Shown here piece by piece: positions 55,404 to 64,000 of a stretch of DNA of 64,000 nucleotides. The stretch's first letter is position 1; the number at the start of each line of letters is the position of its first letter. This DNA comes from Rhizomys pruinosus (lineage: Eukaryota > Chordata > Mammalia > Rodentia > Spalacidae): assembly GCA_009823505.1 (NCBI GenBank), contig VZQC01007071.1, positions 387,240-451,239 on the forward strand, given 5' to 3'. The notes under the pieces were generated by a model. That model searched no databases, was not told the DNA's origin, and saw only the letters and a program-made list of their open reading frames with translations. Position numbers and translations under genes: made by a program.

Positions 55404-55642
55404 GGGGCTGGAGAGATGGTCTAGCGGTTAAGAGCACCAACTACTCTTGCAGAGGACCCGGGTTCGATCCCCAGCACCCACATGGCGGCTGAGAACCATC
55501 TGTAACTCCAATTCCAGGAGAACTCCAGTTCCAGGGGAATCCGACACCCTCTTCTGACCTCGGCATTGCACGACACGGGTGCACAAACCTGCATGCAGAC
55601 AGTACATTCATACACATACAAAAATAAATAAAATTTAAAAAA
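55404..55642 (+). mobile_element. B2 SINE, 17-bp-duplication subfamily
   Basis: Full-length, with a perfect 12-bp target duplication 'aagttaaaacac' (55392-55403 and 55643-55654). Confidence 0.95.
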
Positions 55643-55654
55643 AAGTTAAAACAC

Positions 55655-56773
55655 TAATTTCACAAACTTGAAATAGACTGATAAGAAATGCTAGAGTGAT
55701 GATTGTAAACATTTATGTAGAACCAAAGTAAGCTTAGATAGAAACCTTTATAAATCTGTGAAAATGTGAGATATTTGAAGTTTGAATTACTCGTTAATTC
55801 TTAGGTGTTTTGCAGAGAATATTTGCATCTGTTATATGATAAGGACCCATTAAGTGTCAGTGTTTGTTTGTTTTTGTTAGAAATACAAACAATACCCTTA
55901 TTTGCCTTAACCATGCAGCTGTTTGATGACTTAGTAGTAACAAAGTTTTGTTGCAGACTTTAGGGCTTGGGGTGGAGATGGGAGGAATTACTCTCAGTCA
56001 TTGTTATTGAACACCAAATGGCATTAGACATCAGTTCTTGCTATAAACTCAGTAATGTTTCTTAATGAATTCAACCTAAAAATTCCAAGATAAAACTACT
56101 TAAGTCAAAACTATCACCACAATAAAGTTATTCTAATGCCAGTTAATGCTTCTGTACACAATAGTAAACTATTTTTATTCAGTTTTCCATATAGTCAGAA
56201 GTTAAAACCAAGTGAAGTCTCCATCCCTACTTAGAGTTGCTGTTTGTTTTTTTCTGAGCTCAAACTGGTTTAGGCAACATTTTTCAGACTTTGATACAAA
56301 TTTCATATTAAAAATAATTTTAACTGTGTAGTTGAAGTGCTTCAGCCTAACCTTTAATTGGATTTGATTAATCTGCAATGCAATGTTATGCTAAAAAACA
56401 AATACTAACAGGGGAATGCATTTTCAAGTACTTTTGCAACAATAAGCTTGCTGAATGGAAATCATGTGATTGTGATTTGTTATCAGTAAGTGGCAGTGCC
56501 TTGCTGGTTTATACAGGTTAAATACATAAAATCTTATAAAAAACCAGCACTAATAATGTGAATATTTGTGATTGTTAGTAAGGCTGAATGTCGAAACAAA
56601 TAATAAAGTAATAATAAAATAAAAATTCCCAAGTGGAATGCTAGCCTTGAAAAGAGTTTTATTCTTTTAATTTAGAGACCTATTCTATAGAAACTTATTA
56701 CTGTTATGATTTTGAATTTCATCAATATAAAATATAGGTTTTATATAAGTGCTTACACAGCATTTTCCATTTT
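55655..56773. other. Intron 1 sequence, nothing recognised
   Basis: AT-rich, SINE-free for over 1.1 kb, the longest such gap in intron 1. No gene visible. Confidence 0.5.
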
Positions 56774-56789
56774 GCTTGTTAGTCTTTAA

Positions 56790-57044
56790 TATATATATAT
56801 ATATTTTAATTTTTTATTTATTTCTGTATGTGTATGAATGTACTGTCTGCATGCAAGTGTGTGCACCTGTGTCGTGCAATGCTGCGGAGGTCAGAAGAGG
56901 GTGTCAGATTCCCCTGGAACTGGAGTTCTCCTGGAATTGGAGTTTCAGATGGTTCTCAGCTGCCATGTGGGTGCTGGGGATTGAACCTGGGTCCTCTGCA
57001 AGAGCGGTTGGCGCTCTTAACCGCTAGGCCATCTCTCCAGCCCC
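56790..57044 (-). mobile_element. B2 SINE, 17-bp-duplication subfamily
   Basis: Full-length antisense copy with an (AT)n stretch in its tail. Target 'gctt(g/c)ttagtctttaa' at 56774-56789 and 57045-57060. Confidence 0.95.
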
Positions 57045-57060
57045 GCTTCTTAGTCTTTAA

Positions 57061-57308
57061 CATTTTTTTTTTATTAATTTTATTTATTTCTGTATATGTA
57101 TGAATGTACTGTCTGCATGCAGGTCTGTGCACCCGTGCCGTGCAATGCCGCCGAGGTCAGAAGAGGGTGTTGGATTCCCCTGGAACTGGAGTTCTCCTGG
57201 AATTGGAGTTTCAGACGGTTCTCAGCCGCCATGTGGGTGCTGGGGATCGAACCCAGGTCCTCTGCAAGAGCGGTCGGTGCTCTTAACTGCTAGGCCATCT
57301 CTCCAGCA
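57061..57308 (-). mobile_element. B2 SINE, same-site second insertion
   Basis: Full-length antisense copy. The shared target 'tagtctttaa' recurs a third time at 57310-57319. Confidence 0.95.
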
Positions 57309-57543
57309 CTAGTCTTTAAAACTTAAATATTTACTGTCTGGCCCTCTACAGAAAAACTGTGCCAACCCTTTTGTTATATCAAAAATTATTTTTTCTACAT
57401 ATCTGGGCACCTGCCTGGATTGGAAGAATTAATGCTGAGTAATTTTGCCCTACAGTGACATTAGAAGAATGTAACTTAGGGACTCTTTCTACTTGATTTA
57501 TTAATTTCAGCTTAGCCACGATAATAAAACCTATGTGTTAATA

Positions 57544-57860
57544 CTTTTGTTACTGTGGCAAATACATGAGAAAGGAAGAAGGATTTATTTAACACACACT
57601 TTTAGTGAATGTTAGGCAAGTTCCATGTTTGGGGCCATGGCGAGGTAGTATATCATGTCAGGAGAGCATGGTGGGGCAGAGCTGCTCACTGTGGCATGCA
57701 GGAAGCAGAGAGAGGCTGGGGGAGAGGGGGAGAAGAGAGATAAAATAAAATCCACATTCTTCTTTGGTTCATTTGGATCCTCAGCCTATCAGATGTCACC
57801 ACCTGCTTTCAGGGCAAGCCATTTCCCTGTAGTTAATCCCTTGGGAAACATCTCCCAGAT
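57544..57860 (+). mobile_element. Dispersed MaLR-internal-like repeat
   Basis: 'acttttgttactgtggcaaatacatgagaaaggaagaaggatttattt' and 'catgtcaggagagcatggtggggcagagctgc', the segment that expanded into the 36195 minisatellite. Confidence 0.55.
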
Positions 57861-57909
57861 AGGCCTAGAGCTGTGATTTACTGATCTCATAGGTACTTCT
57901 TTTAAAAAA

Positions 57910-58055
57910 TATTTTTTTTGGTCTTTTTGAGACAGGGTCTCCTTGTAGCCCCAGCTTTCCTGGAACTCACTACATAGACCAGACTGGCCTTGAACTCACA
58001 GAGATCCGCCTGCCTCTGGGGAAAAAAAAGGTGTGCATCACCACGCCCTGCTGTC
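57910..58055 (-). mobile_element. B1 SINE, internal deletion
   Basis: 'gagacagggtctccttgtagccccagc' to 'gtgcatcaccacgccctgc'; 'gggaaaaaaaag' replaces the 'cctcccaagtgctgggatta' box. Confidence 0.9.
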
Positions 58056-58074
58056 TTTTAATAATTTTAAGTTT

Positions 58075-58436
58075 TTGTTTTGTTTCTGTAGTGCGCATGC
58101 ATGTTTGTGGGTGTAGATGTGTGGGGCTGCTCAGGCATGTGTGTGCACATGCATGTGTGTGAACATTGCTGTGGTAAGCAGAGATCGACAGCAGAGGTCT
58201 TCCTCAGTTGCTCTCTACCTTATACATTGAAGCAGGGTCTCCCCTTAGACCAGAGTTGGCCAATTCAGCTAGTCATCTAGCCACCCTGCTCTGTGGGTTC
58301 TCTGTTCCTGCCTCCCAAGCACTGAGATATTGGCAGGGCACCACACGCGCAGCTGGCATTTACCCGAGAGCTAGGGGTCTAAACTGTTCTTGCTTGCTGC
58401 ATAAGTGTGTTCTCACTGGGCCATCTCCCTAGTCCC
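58075..58436 (-). mobile_element. B3-like SINE
   Basis: 'gtagtgcgcatgcatgtttgtgggtgtagatgtgtgggg' to 'actgggccatctccctagtccc'. Antisense, with B1-like text between. Confidence 0.5.
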
Positions 58437-58482
58437 TCCTAGACACCTCTTAATCCAAGTTGAAGATCAAAATTCACAATCA

Positions 58483-58703
58483 AGGCTGGAGAGATGGCCT
58501 ACCGGTTAAGAGCACCAACTGCTTTTGCAGAGGACCTGGGTTCAATCCCCAGCACCCACATGGCAGCTGAGAACTGTCTTTAACTCCAGTTCCAGGGGAA
58601 TCCAATGCCCTCTCTGACCTCCGCGGCATTGCACAACACGGGTCCACAGACCTACATGCAGATAGTACATTTATACACATGCAAGAATAAATAAAAATTA
58701 AAA
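58483..58703 (+). mobile_element. B2 SINE, short form
   Basis: 12-bp target duplication 'aattcacaatca' at 58471-58482 and 58704-58715. No 17-bp duplication. Confidence 0.95.
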
Positions 58704-58829
58704 AATTCACAATCATACATTATTATTTTGTGTTAATGTTCTCAATTTAGTGGAGAGGGTTTCTGTGATTTTCCCGTATTTTGTGGATAGCTCTACTGGA
58801 ATATTAGAACTTCTTTTTTGTTGTTGTTG

Positions 58830-58938
58830 TTTTTGGTCTTTTTTGAGACAGGGTCCCCCTTTAGTCCCACAGAGATCTGCCTGCCACTGCCTCCCAAGTG
58901 CTAGGATTAAAGGCGTGCACCACCATACCTGGCCAATG
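58830..58938 (-). mobile_element. B1 SINE, internal deletion
   Basis: 'ttttttgagacagggtcccc' to 'gcaccaccatacctggcc', preceded by a (TTG)n run. Confidence 0.9.
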
Positions 58939-58969
58939 TTTCCAATACCATTTGTTAATTTCTTCTTTA

Positions 58970-59190
58970 TTTTTTAAAATTTATTTTGTTTACAGGTGTA
59001 TTGCCTGCATGTATGTAAGTACACCCATGTCATGTGGTGCCCTCAGAAGTCAGAAGAGGGCATTGTATCCCCTGGAACTGGAGTTACAGACAGTTCCCAT
59101 GTTAGCCACCATGTGGGCACTGGGATTCGAACCTAGGTCCTTGGCAAAAACAGCCAGTACTCTTAACCACTGAGCCATCTCTCCAGCTCC
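58970..59190 (-). mobile_element. Old B2 SINE
   Basis: 'atttattttgtttacaggtgtattgcctgcatg' to 'ccactgagccatctctccagctcc'. Confidence 0.88.
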
Positions 59191-59194
59191 ATTG

Positions 59195-59287
59195 GTGTTT
59201 TTGAGACAGGCCTTGAATTCACAGAGATCCACCTGTCTCTGCCTCCCTAGTGCTAGGGTTAAAGGTGTGCACCACCACACCCAGCTC
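59195..59287 (-). mobile_element. B1 SINE fragment
   Basis: 'tgtttttgagacaggccttgaattcacag' to 'gtgcaccaccacacccagc'. Confidence 0.85.
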
Positions 59288-59418
59288 TAGAATTTCTTAC
59301 AGTGTAAAAAGTAATATACTGTTCTTAAGTAACAATACTACCCTCAAAGCACTTATTCTCGAATAATGGGCAAATTATATTAGAACCCCAACACAATACC
59401 ATCTTCAAGAATGTATTG

Positions 59419-59587
59419 GAAGGACTGGAGAGGTGGCTCAGCAGTTTATAGGGCTTGTTGCTCTTGTAGAGGACCTGGGCTGGGTTCCCAACATCCACAT
59501 GGCAGCTAATAACTATCTGTAACTGCAGTTTCAGGGAGTCATATGCTCTCTTCTGGCCTCCGTGGACATTGCATACACATGGTGCAC

Positions 59588-59590
<3 letters not shown>
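59419..59590 (+). mobile_element. Old B2 SINE
   Basis: 'gaaggactggagaggtggctcagcagtttatagggc' to 'ttgcatacacatggtgcacac', ending in a (TG)n run (59590-59630). Confidence 0.82.

Positions 59591-59630
<40 letters not shown>
59590..59630. repeat. (TG)n microsatellite
   Basis: Uninterrupted run following the B2. Confidence 0.95.
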
Positions 59631-59631
<1 letters not shown>

Positions 59632-60069
59632 GCCTGAATGTCTATAAAATATAAATAAACTTACCAAAGAATCTTTTGGATTGAATTGAAATGCTTAGAA
59701 TTAGTTATCCTTAATTTTGAGGAAGAACTTTTAAGCCCTTAGAATATCTGAGATCATTGTAGTTGGAAGAGTCAAGCTGTCCAAACCAAAGCTTAATTCC
59801 TCAGGAAAGCATAGAGAAATATTTTTATTTTCTCTATTAGAAATATTAATTTGCTGTTCCAGGAATTAAGAATAGGGCAATTTGGATTCCTTCCTAGGAT
59901 AGCATCTGTATTTTGGGACTTCCAGAATGCTTTTAGCCTTGGGAGGAAGGTATCTGCCTAAAAGCATTGGATGACTGTAGGAGACTTTTGGAAAATCTGG
60001 AGAACAGCCAGATTTACTGGGCTGAAGGACTGTGATGGAAACCAGAGGCTTAAAGGACGTTCCTAGTGT

Positions 60070-60071
<2 letters not shown>

Positions 60072-60122
<51 letters not shown>

Positions 60123-60140
60123 AGAGATTGAGAGAGATTA
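60072..60140. repeat. (GA)n microsatellite
   Basis: About 48 bp of pure ga followed by 'gattgaga' variants. Confidence 0.95.
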
Positions 60141-60142
60141 AC

Positions 60143-60300
60143 AGGCCAGCGAGGTTGCTCAGTGGGTAAGGCCACTTGCTACCTAGCCTGATGACCAGAG
60201 TTCGATCCTGGAATTCATGTAGTGGAAGGAGAGAGCGTGCTCATGAAAGTTGTTCGACCACCACACTGTACTTCTCCCCACACAAAACCAAATGTTAAAA
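60143..60300 (+). mobile_element. B3 SINE
   Basis: 'ggccagcgaggttgctcagtgggtaaggccacttgctacc', 'cctgatgaccagagttcgatcctgg' and 'gtggaaggagagag' match B3. Confidence 0.8.
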
Positions 60301-60914
60301 AAATTCAAGAAAGATTAACATGTATTTGTTTAGATAAAAAGCTCTAGAGAACAAATTGCAGATGATTTCAAGTTGAGGTGCAGAAATCTCTCACAGGTTT
60401 TTGCTTAGATTTGTTGTATTGGTGCATTTAAAGCATTTAGATACATGGATAACTGTGGAGGACTGTTCTTCAAAGTATGTCTTCAAGTATGACATTTTAC
60501 TCCTGAGGCCAGAAAATCTCAGTTCAAACATAAAATATTCAGATACTTATGATGTTCATATAATTATTTCTGTGTCATAAAAGAGAAGCTGAATAAAAGA
60601 AAACCTTCCAAATATAGCTTATTATTATTGCAGTATGTGGTAATTATAAATGAGCAGGAATACTCGTGTCCACTTACAAATCATGAGCTGTGTAACTCTT
60701 TCCCTCTTATCTCCTTGGGTGTTCTTTGTGATCTCCTTTGTACTTCCAAAATTGGAAATTTTGTTCAGAATTATTACAGGATGATTTCAGATAACCTAAA
60801 AGAATGAAAGACAACCATTTTAATTTTTAGAGTAGTTTTAAGCACATTAGAAGGAATATTTGTTTTAAAGTCAGTGTAAGACCTTTTAAAAAGTAATTAT
60901 GTTTTATTGTTTAG

Positions 60915-61090
60915 GTGTCTGAAAGAAAATGAATTTGGCTGAGATTTGTGACAATGCAAAGAAAGGGAGAGAATATGCACTCCTTGGAAATTACGACTCA
61001 TCAATGGTGTATTACCAGGGAGTGATGCAGCAGATCCAGAGACACTGCCAGTCAGTAAGGGACCCGACTCTCAGAGGGAAATGGTATCAG
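60915..61090 (+). CDS. Katnal1: Katnal1 exon 2 (first coding exon, residues 1-54)
   Basis: Acceptor 'ttattgtttag' ends at 60914. 14 bases of leader precede the ATG at 60929 (context AAAATGA). The donor 'tcag|gtaagg' is at 61090/61091. The 54 codons run from 'MNLAEICDNAKKGREYALLG' to 'LRGKWYQ' and end in phase 0. This is the N-terminal MIT domain (three-helix bundle; helices 1 and 2 here), recognised as KATNAL1 and not KATNA1 by the stretch 'NYDSSMVYYQGVMQQIQRH'. KATNAL1 is an AAA+ microtubule-severing ATPase; in katanins the MIT region contributes to binding the p80-type partner and microtubules. The frame runs into the intron for eight more codons, which are not coding. Confidence 0.96.
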
Positions 61091-61861
61091 GTAAGGTCAC
61101 CTTTAAGTGGTAGATAAGTGACGGTGACTGTAGACTGTTATAATTAGATTTAAGGTTAGTTGAAGATTTTGTAAATTGTTCTTATTTAAATACTGAAAAC
61201 ATAACTTGGGATAAAATTCTGATGTGTTACCTAGTTAATTAATACTTTATGTATTTTTGACTGTTTTTTGTGGTATGCTTTGAAGATACTTAATTTTAAT
61301 TAAATCGTGATTAAAAAAATTTTCATGATCAATTACTCAATAGTATTTGACAACAAATTTTTGAAAGAAGGTGTTTCTTCTGGGCATTTCTCCTTTCATT
61401 TTTATGTTGCTTTGACCCTTTCACAAAGCTTTTCCTTGAAAGTCTCTTTACAAATACAAATGTGTCAGTAATTTAATAAAAGACATTAATATAATAGCAG
61501 TTAATAAAAACTTGAATTATAATGTCCCCAATTATTGTTATAACTTAAAATCCTTTTAAAATTAAAAGTACAAAGTCAAACATCCCTTTTGAAGTTTCCA
61601 TTTTATGTGCTAATGCCTTTCAAATGTTTCTCCCAAGTTTTCCAATAGTCAGAAATTGGTGTTTTACTAAGTTTTGAGGGTAAATTTGGCTTATTTTTCA
61701 ATTTAAGATTCATCAGATTACATTGAGCAAGAACACCATACTTTCTCTAATTCATTAGGCTGAAATTTTTTCTTTTCCATTTCTTACACTGCTCATAGGC
61801 AGAGTGTTTATGTTGTTTAAAAACAAAAACATTGTCTCCGTTCAGATATTTCCATTGTGTT

Positions 61862-61940
61862 TCTTTTGTTTGTTTGTTTGTTTGTTTGTTTCTTTCTTTC
61901 TTTCTTTCTTTCTTTATTTTATTTATTTATTTATTTTTTT
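61862..61940. repeat. Compound TTTG/TTTC/TTTA microsatellite
   Basis: Three successive tetranucleotide blocks, the last merging into the poly(T) of the following antisense B1. Confidence 0.95.
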
Positions 61941-62070
61941 GTCTTTTTGAGACAGGGTCTCCCTGTAGCCCCAGCTGACCTGGAGCTTGCTTTGGAGACC
62001 AGACTGGCCTTGAACTCACAGAGATCCACCTGTCTCTGGCTCCTGAGTGCTGGGATTAAAGGCGTGCCAT
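61940..62070 (-). mobile_element. B1 SINE
   Basis: 'gagacagggtctccctgtagccccagctgacctgg' to 'gctgggattaaaggcgtgcc'. 'attgtgtttttt' follows, matching 'ttgtgtttctttt' before the tail, likely the target duplication. Confidence 0.93.
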
Positions 62071-62811
62071 TGTGTTTTTTTCAATGGGTTCAGAAATTTT
62101 ATTTCTCTTAGAGTAGTGTATTACAGAACTGCATATATTAGCAGTTCAGTGTCACCAGTTTTCCTTTGGTTTTGAAACTTCTCCATATGATCTTTTCAAT
62201 ATATTGTTCAAGGTTAACACAAGGGAAATTTTCTTCTGCTATGCTTTCGAGTAAATGTACTTTCTGGCTAAAAGGTGATGATTGTGAAAATGAGTTTATA
62301 AATCTAATTTTTAGTCTTGTTTGATTTTGAGAATTAGTATGGGATAGAGTTTGAAAACATAATTTCTATATAGTAGATGCTCAGTTAAGTTTTTCAAATG
62401 CAGGGAAAATCTTGACTTAAACTCATGATAAACCTTATCCAGGACTTGAAAGATTTTAAGGCCAAATGAAACAGATTGAGGTGAAGGAGAAAGATCGGAA
62501 GTGTTGAGTTTGTAGTACTTTGGCCCCTTGGGCTTTTAGACACTTGACACAGGCTGTCCATGTTTACTGATAGAATGGGAAATGCTGGTGAGAATTTTGG
62601 CTGATTTTATTTTCATCTGAAAGTATTTGAAAAGAATTTAGTATAATATAGATTTCTAGGAGTAGATAACTTATTACTGATTTGAGTGCTTGCTTTAAAT
62701 ATTAATGATCACACATTATCTCATAGAAGGAAGTCAGTTATGAAAGATATATAACTTTTTCTTTTATGAAATTATGTCTTAAATCACTCTTTGCCATTCT
62801 TTGTATATTAC

Positions 62812-62970
62812 TTTTTTTTTTTTGGTCTTTTCGAGACAGAGTCTCCCTTTAACCCCAGCTGTCCTGGAACTCGCTTATGTAGACCAGGCTGGCCTTGAAC
62901 TCACAGAGATCCGCCTGCCTCTGCCTCCCAAGTGCTGGGATTAAAGGCATGTGCCACCATGCCTGGCTTG
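62812..62970 (-). mobile_element. B1 SINE
   Basis: Poly(T), 'cgagacagagtctccc' to 'gtgccaccatgcctggc'. Target duplication 'ttgtatattactt' at 62800-62812 and 62968-62980. Confidence 0.95.
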
Positions 62971-63121
62971 TATATTACTTTAATTATTGTTATTTTTAAA
63001 TGTTTTCATTACTCACTTTTGGATACTTTGACATTAAGAAAACTTGCACTCTGTAGTGATATATTATTTACAGTTTGTGTGTACTTTAAATAGCTTTTAG
63101 CATAGTGACTGTCTTTTTAAG

Positions 63122-63282
63122 GTGCGACAGGAATTGTCGGAAGAATACGAGCAAGTTAAAAGCATTGTCAGCACTTTAGAAAGCTTTAAAATCGACAGGC
63201 CCCCTGATTTCCCTGTATCTTGTCAAGATGAACCATTTAGAGATCCTGCAGTTTGGCCACCTCCTGTGCCAGCAGAACACAG
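63122..63282 (+). CDS. Katnal1: Katnal1 exon 3 (residues 55-107)
   Basis: Acceptor 'gtctttttaag' ends at 63121; donor 'acacag|gtaaat' at 63282/63283. The 161 bases continue exon 2 in frame: 'VRQELSEEYEQVKSIVSTLE' is MIT helix 3 (about residues 55-75). The conserved proline-rich linker follows ('PPDFPVSCQDEPFRDPAVW', 'PPPVPAEH'), ending with a split Arg codon (phase 2). Joining the two exons leaves no stop, which supports both splice sites. The Walker A/B ATPase and VPS4-type C-terminal regions are in later exons outside the window. Confidence 0.96.
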
Positions 63283-64000
63283 GTAAATGAAACTCTAAGC
63301 TCTTTTAATGACCAGAATTCTAGATGACTGATACTCACAGTGAAGCTTTATTTGAACAGTATTTTACAAATGCATTTGGGGAGAGCTTATAAACAGTATG
63401 TTCATCACTTTTAAATTTTTTGGAGAATTTTCATACATGATTACTGTATATCATTTCCACCTATCCCTTTCCCCCTTCAACTCTCCCATGTTCCCTCTCC
63501 TTCTGCTCAGTATCCTGATCTCTTCTTTAATTATTAATGTTGCATATATATCTATACATGTGATTATATATAAACAACCTACTGAGTCCATTTTATGGTG
63601 CTACTATGTACATGTGTTTAGGGCTGACCACTTGGGTTTGGATAACCTATCAGGGAGCTCCTCCCTGGAGAAAATGGATTCTTCTTCTGTCAGCAGCTAT
63701 CAATTGATTGTACCTCTTCATTTAGAGGTATGAGCTTATGAAATTTTCCACATCCATATTGCCATGGCCTTTGACGAACTTCTACACTAATTTTCCTAGT
63801 GGCTGTAGTAGTTTGCATTCCTACCAGCAGTAAATAACTGTTCCCCTTTCCCAATATCCATACCAGCATTTGTTGTCATTTTTTTTTTGACCGGGGTAAG
63901 ATAAATTTTTAAGTAGTTTTTATTTGTATTTCTCTAATGGCTACAGATATTGAACATTAAAAGAAATATTTCACAGCCATTTGTATTTGATGAGAAGTCA
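63283..64000 (+). other. Katnal1: Katnal1 intron 3, start
   Basis: Begins gtaaat and runs off the window. From about 63390 it is occupied by an antisense L1. Confidence 0.9.
63390..64000 (-). mobile_element. L1 3' region, antisense
   Basis: 'tgattactgtatatcatttccacctatccctttcccccttc' (rodent L1 3' UTR side) then 'gtggctgtagtagtttgcattcctaccagcagtaaataactgttcc' and 'ccataccagcatttgttgtcat', the conserved L1 ORF2/3' text in reverse. It continues past the window edge. Confidence 0.8.

Larger units (their letters stand above)
46957..60914 (+). other. Katnal1: Katnal1 intron 1
   Basis: About 14 kb, bounded by the inferred donor at 46957 (gtgagc) and the acceptor 'ttttattgtttag' ending at 60914. 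It is filled with the SINEs, L1 pieces and microsatellites listed separately. Stretches with no gene or named repeat: 47371-48455, 49411-50220, 50581-51464, 53641-54170, 55655-56773, 59631-60069 and 60301-60900. Confidence 0.7.
61091..63121 (+). other. Katnal1: Katnal1 intron 2 (phase 0)
   Basis: 2,031 bp from gtaagg to 'tctttttaag'. It holds a TTTG/TTTC/TTTA microsatellite and two antisense B1s, otherwise AT-rich DNA without recognised features (61100-61855, 62075-62810). Confidence 0.93.

Overview
The window is nuclear DNA of a muroid (or at least myodont) rodent. It is saturated with B1 (7SL-derived) and B2 (tRNA-derived) SINEs and also carries ID/B4/B3 elements, L1 3' ends and MaLR-type repeats. 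The dominant B2 form has a body ('tccaattccagg...tccagttccagg', 'gcattgcacgacacgggtgcac') that I do not recognise as the house mouse, rat or hamster consensus. I leave the species open. The only protein-coding gene I can support is the 5' end of Katnal1 (katanin p60 ATPase-containing subunit A-like 1), on the + strand: a CpG-island promoter with a probable non-coding exon 1 (about 46.25-46.96 kb), coding exon 2 (60915-61090, start codon 60929) and coding exon 3 (63122-63282). Together these encode residues 1-107, the MIT domain and the start of the linker. The AAA+ ATPase exons lie beyond the right edge.

Region by region: 163-5346 is a broken gammaretrovirus-like ERV on the - strand (rearranged LTR, proline-type primer site, gag, protease, a reverse transcriptase lacking its catalytic palm, RNase H, and an integrase cut off by a B1). 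5.3-26 kb is intergenic DNA filled with SINEs, L1 fragments, MaLR-type LTR pieces and microsatellites. 26.1-36.9 kb is a nested retroelement block: a MaLR-type internal repeat, a decayed ERV-L-like provirus on the - strand with recognisable integrase, reverse transcriptase and protease traces, a solo LTR with a clean 5-bp target duplication, and a 48-bp minisatellite that expanded inside a dispersed repeat. 37-46 kb is intergenic, with a short young L1-derived insertion (40149-40726) and a pair of same-site B2 insertions. 46.2-47.1 kb is the Katnal1 CpG island. 47-60.9 kb is Katnal1 intron 1, with another copy of the short L1-derived element, chimeric SINEs and a decayed hAT-transposase-related sequence. 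60.9-64 kb holds exons 2 and 3 with introns 2 and 3.

Nothing here resembles a new multigene system. The most interesting signals are in the retroelements: a B2-B1 chimeric SINE that moved as one unit (two copies with target duplications), two L1 3'-end elements with different target duplications but nearly the same 5' end, a 49-bp inverted repeat forming the ERV LTR, two loci where a second B2 re-used the first one's target site, and a B2 subfamily defined by a 17-bp internal duplication. On the gene side, the probable Katnal1 exon 1 holds a strong-context 16-codon upstream ORF overlapping a ZNF143-like site.
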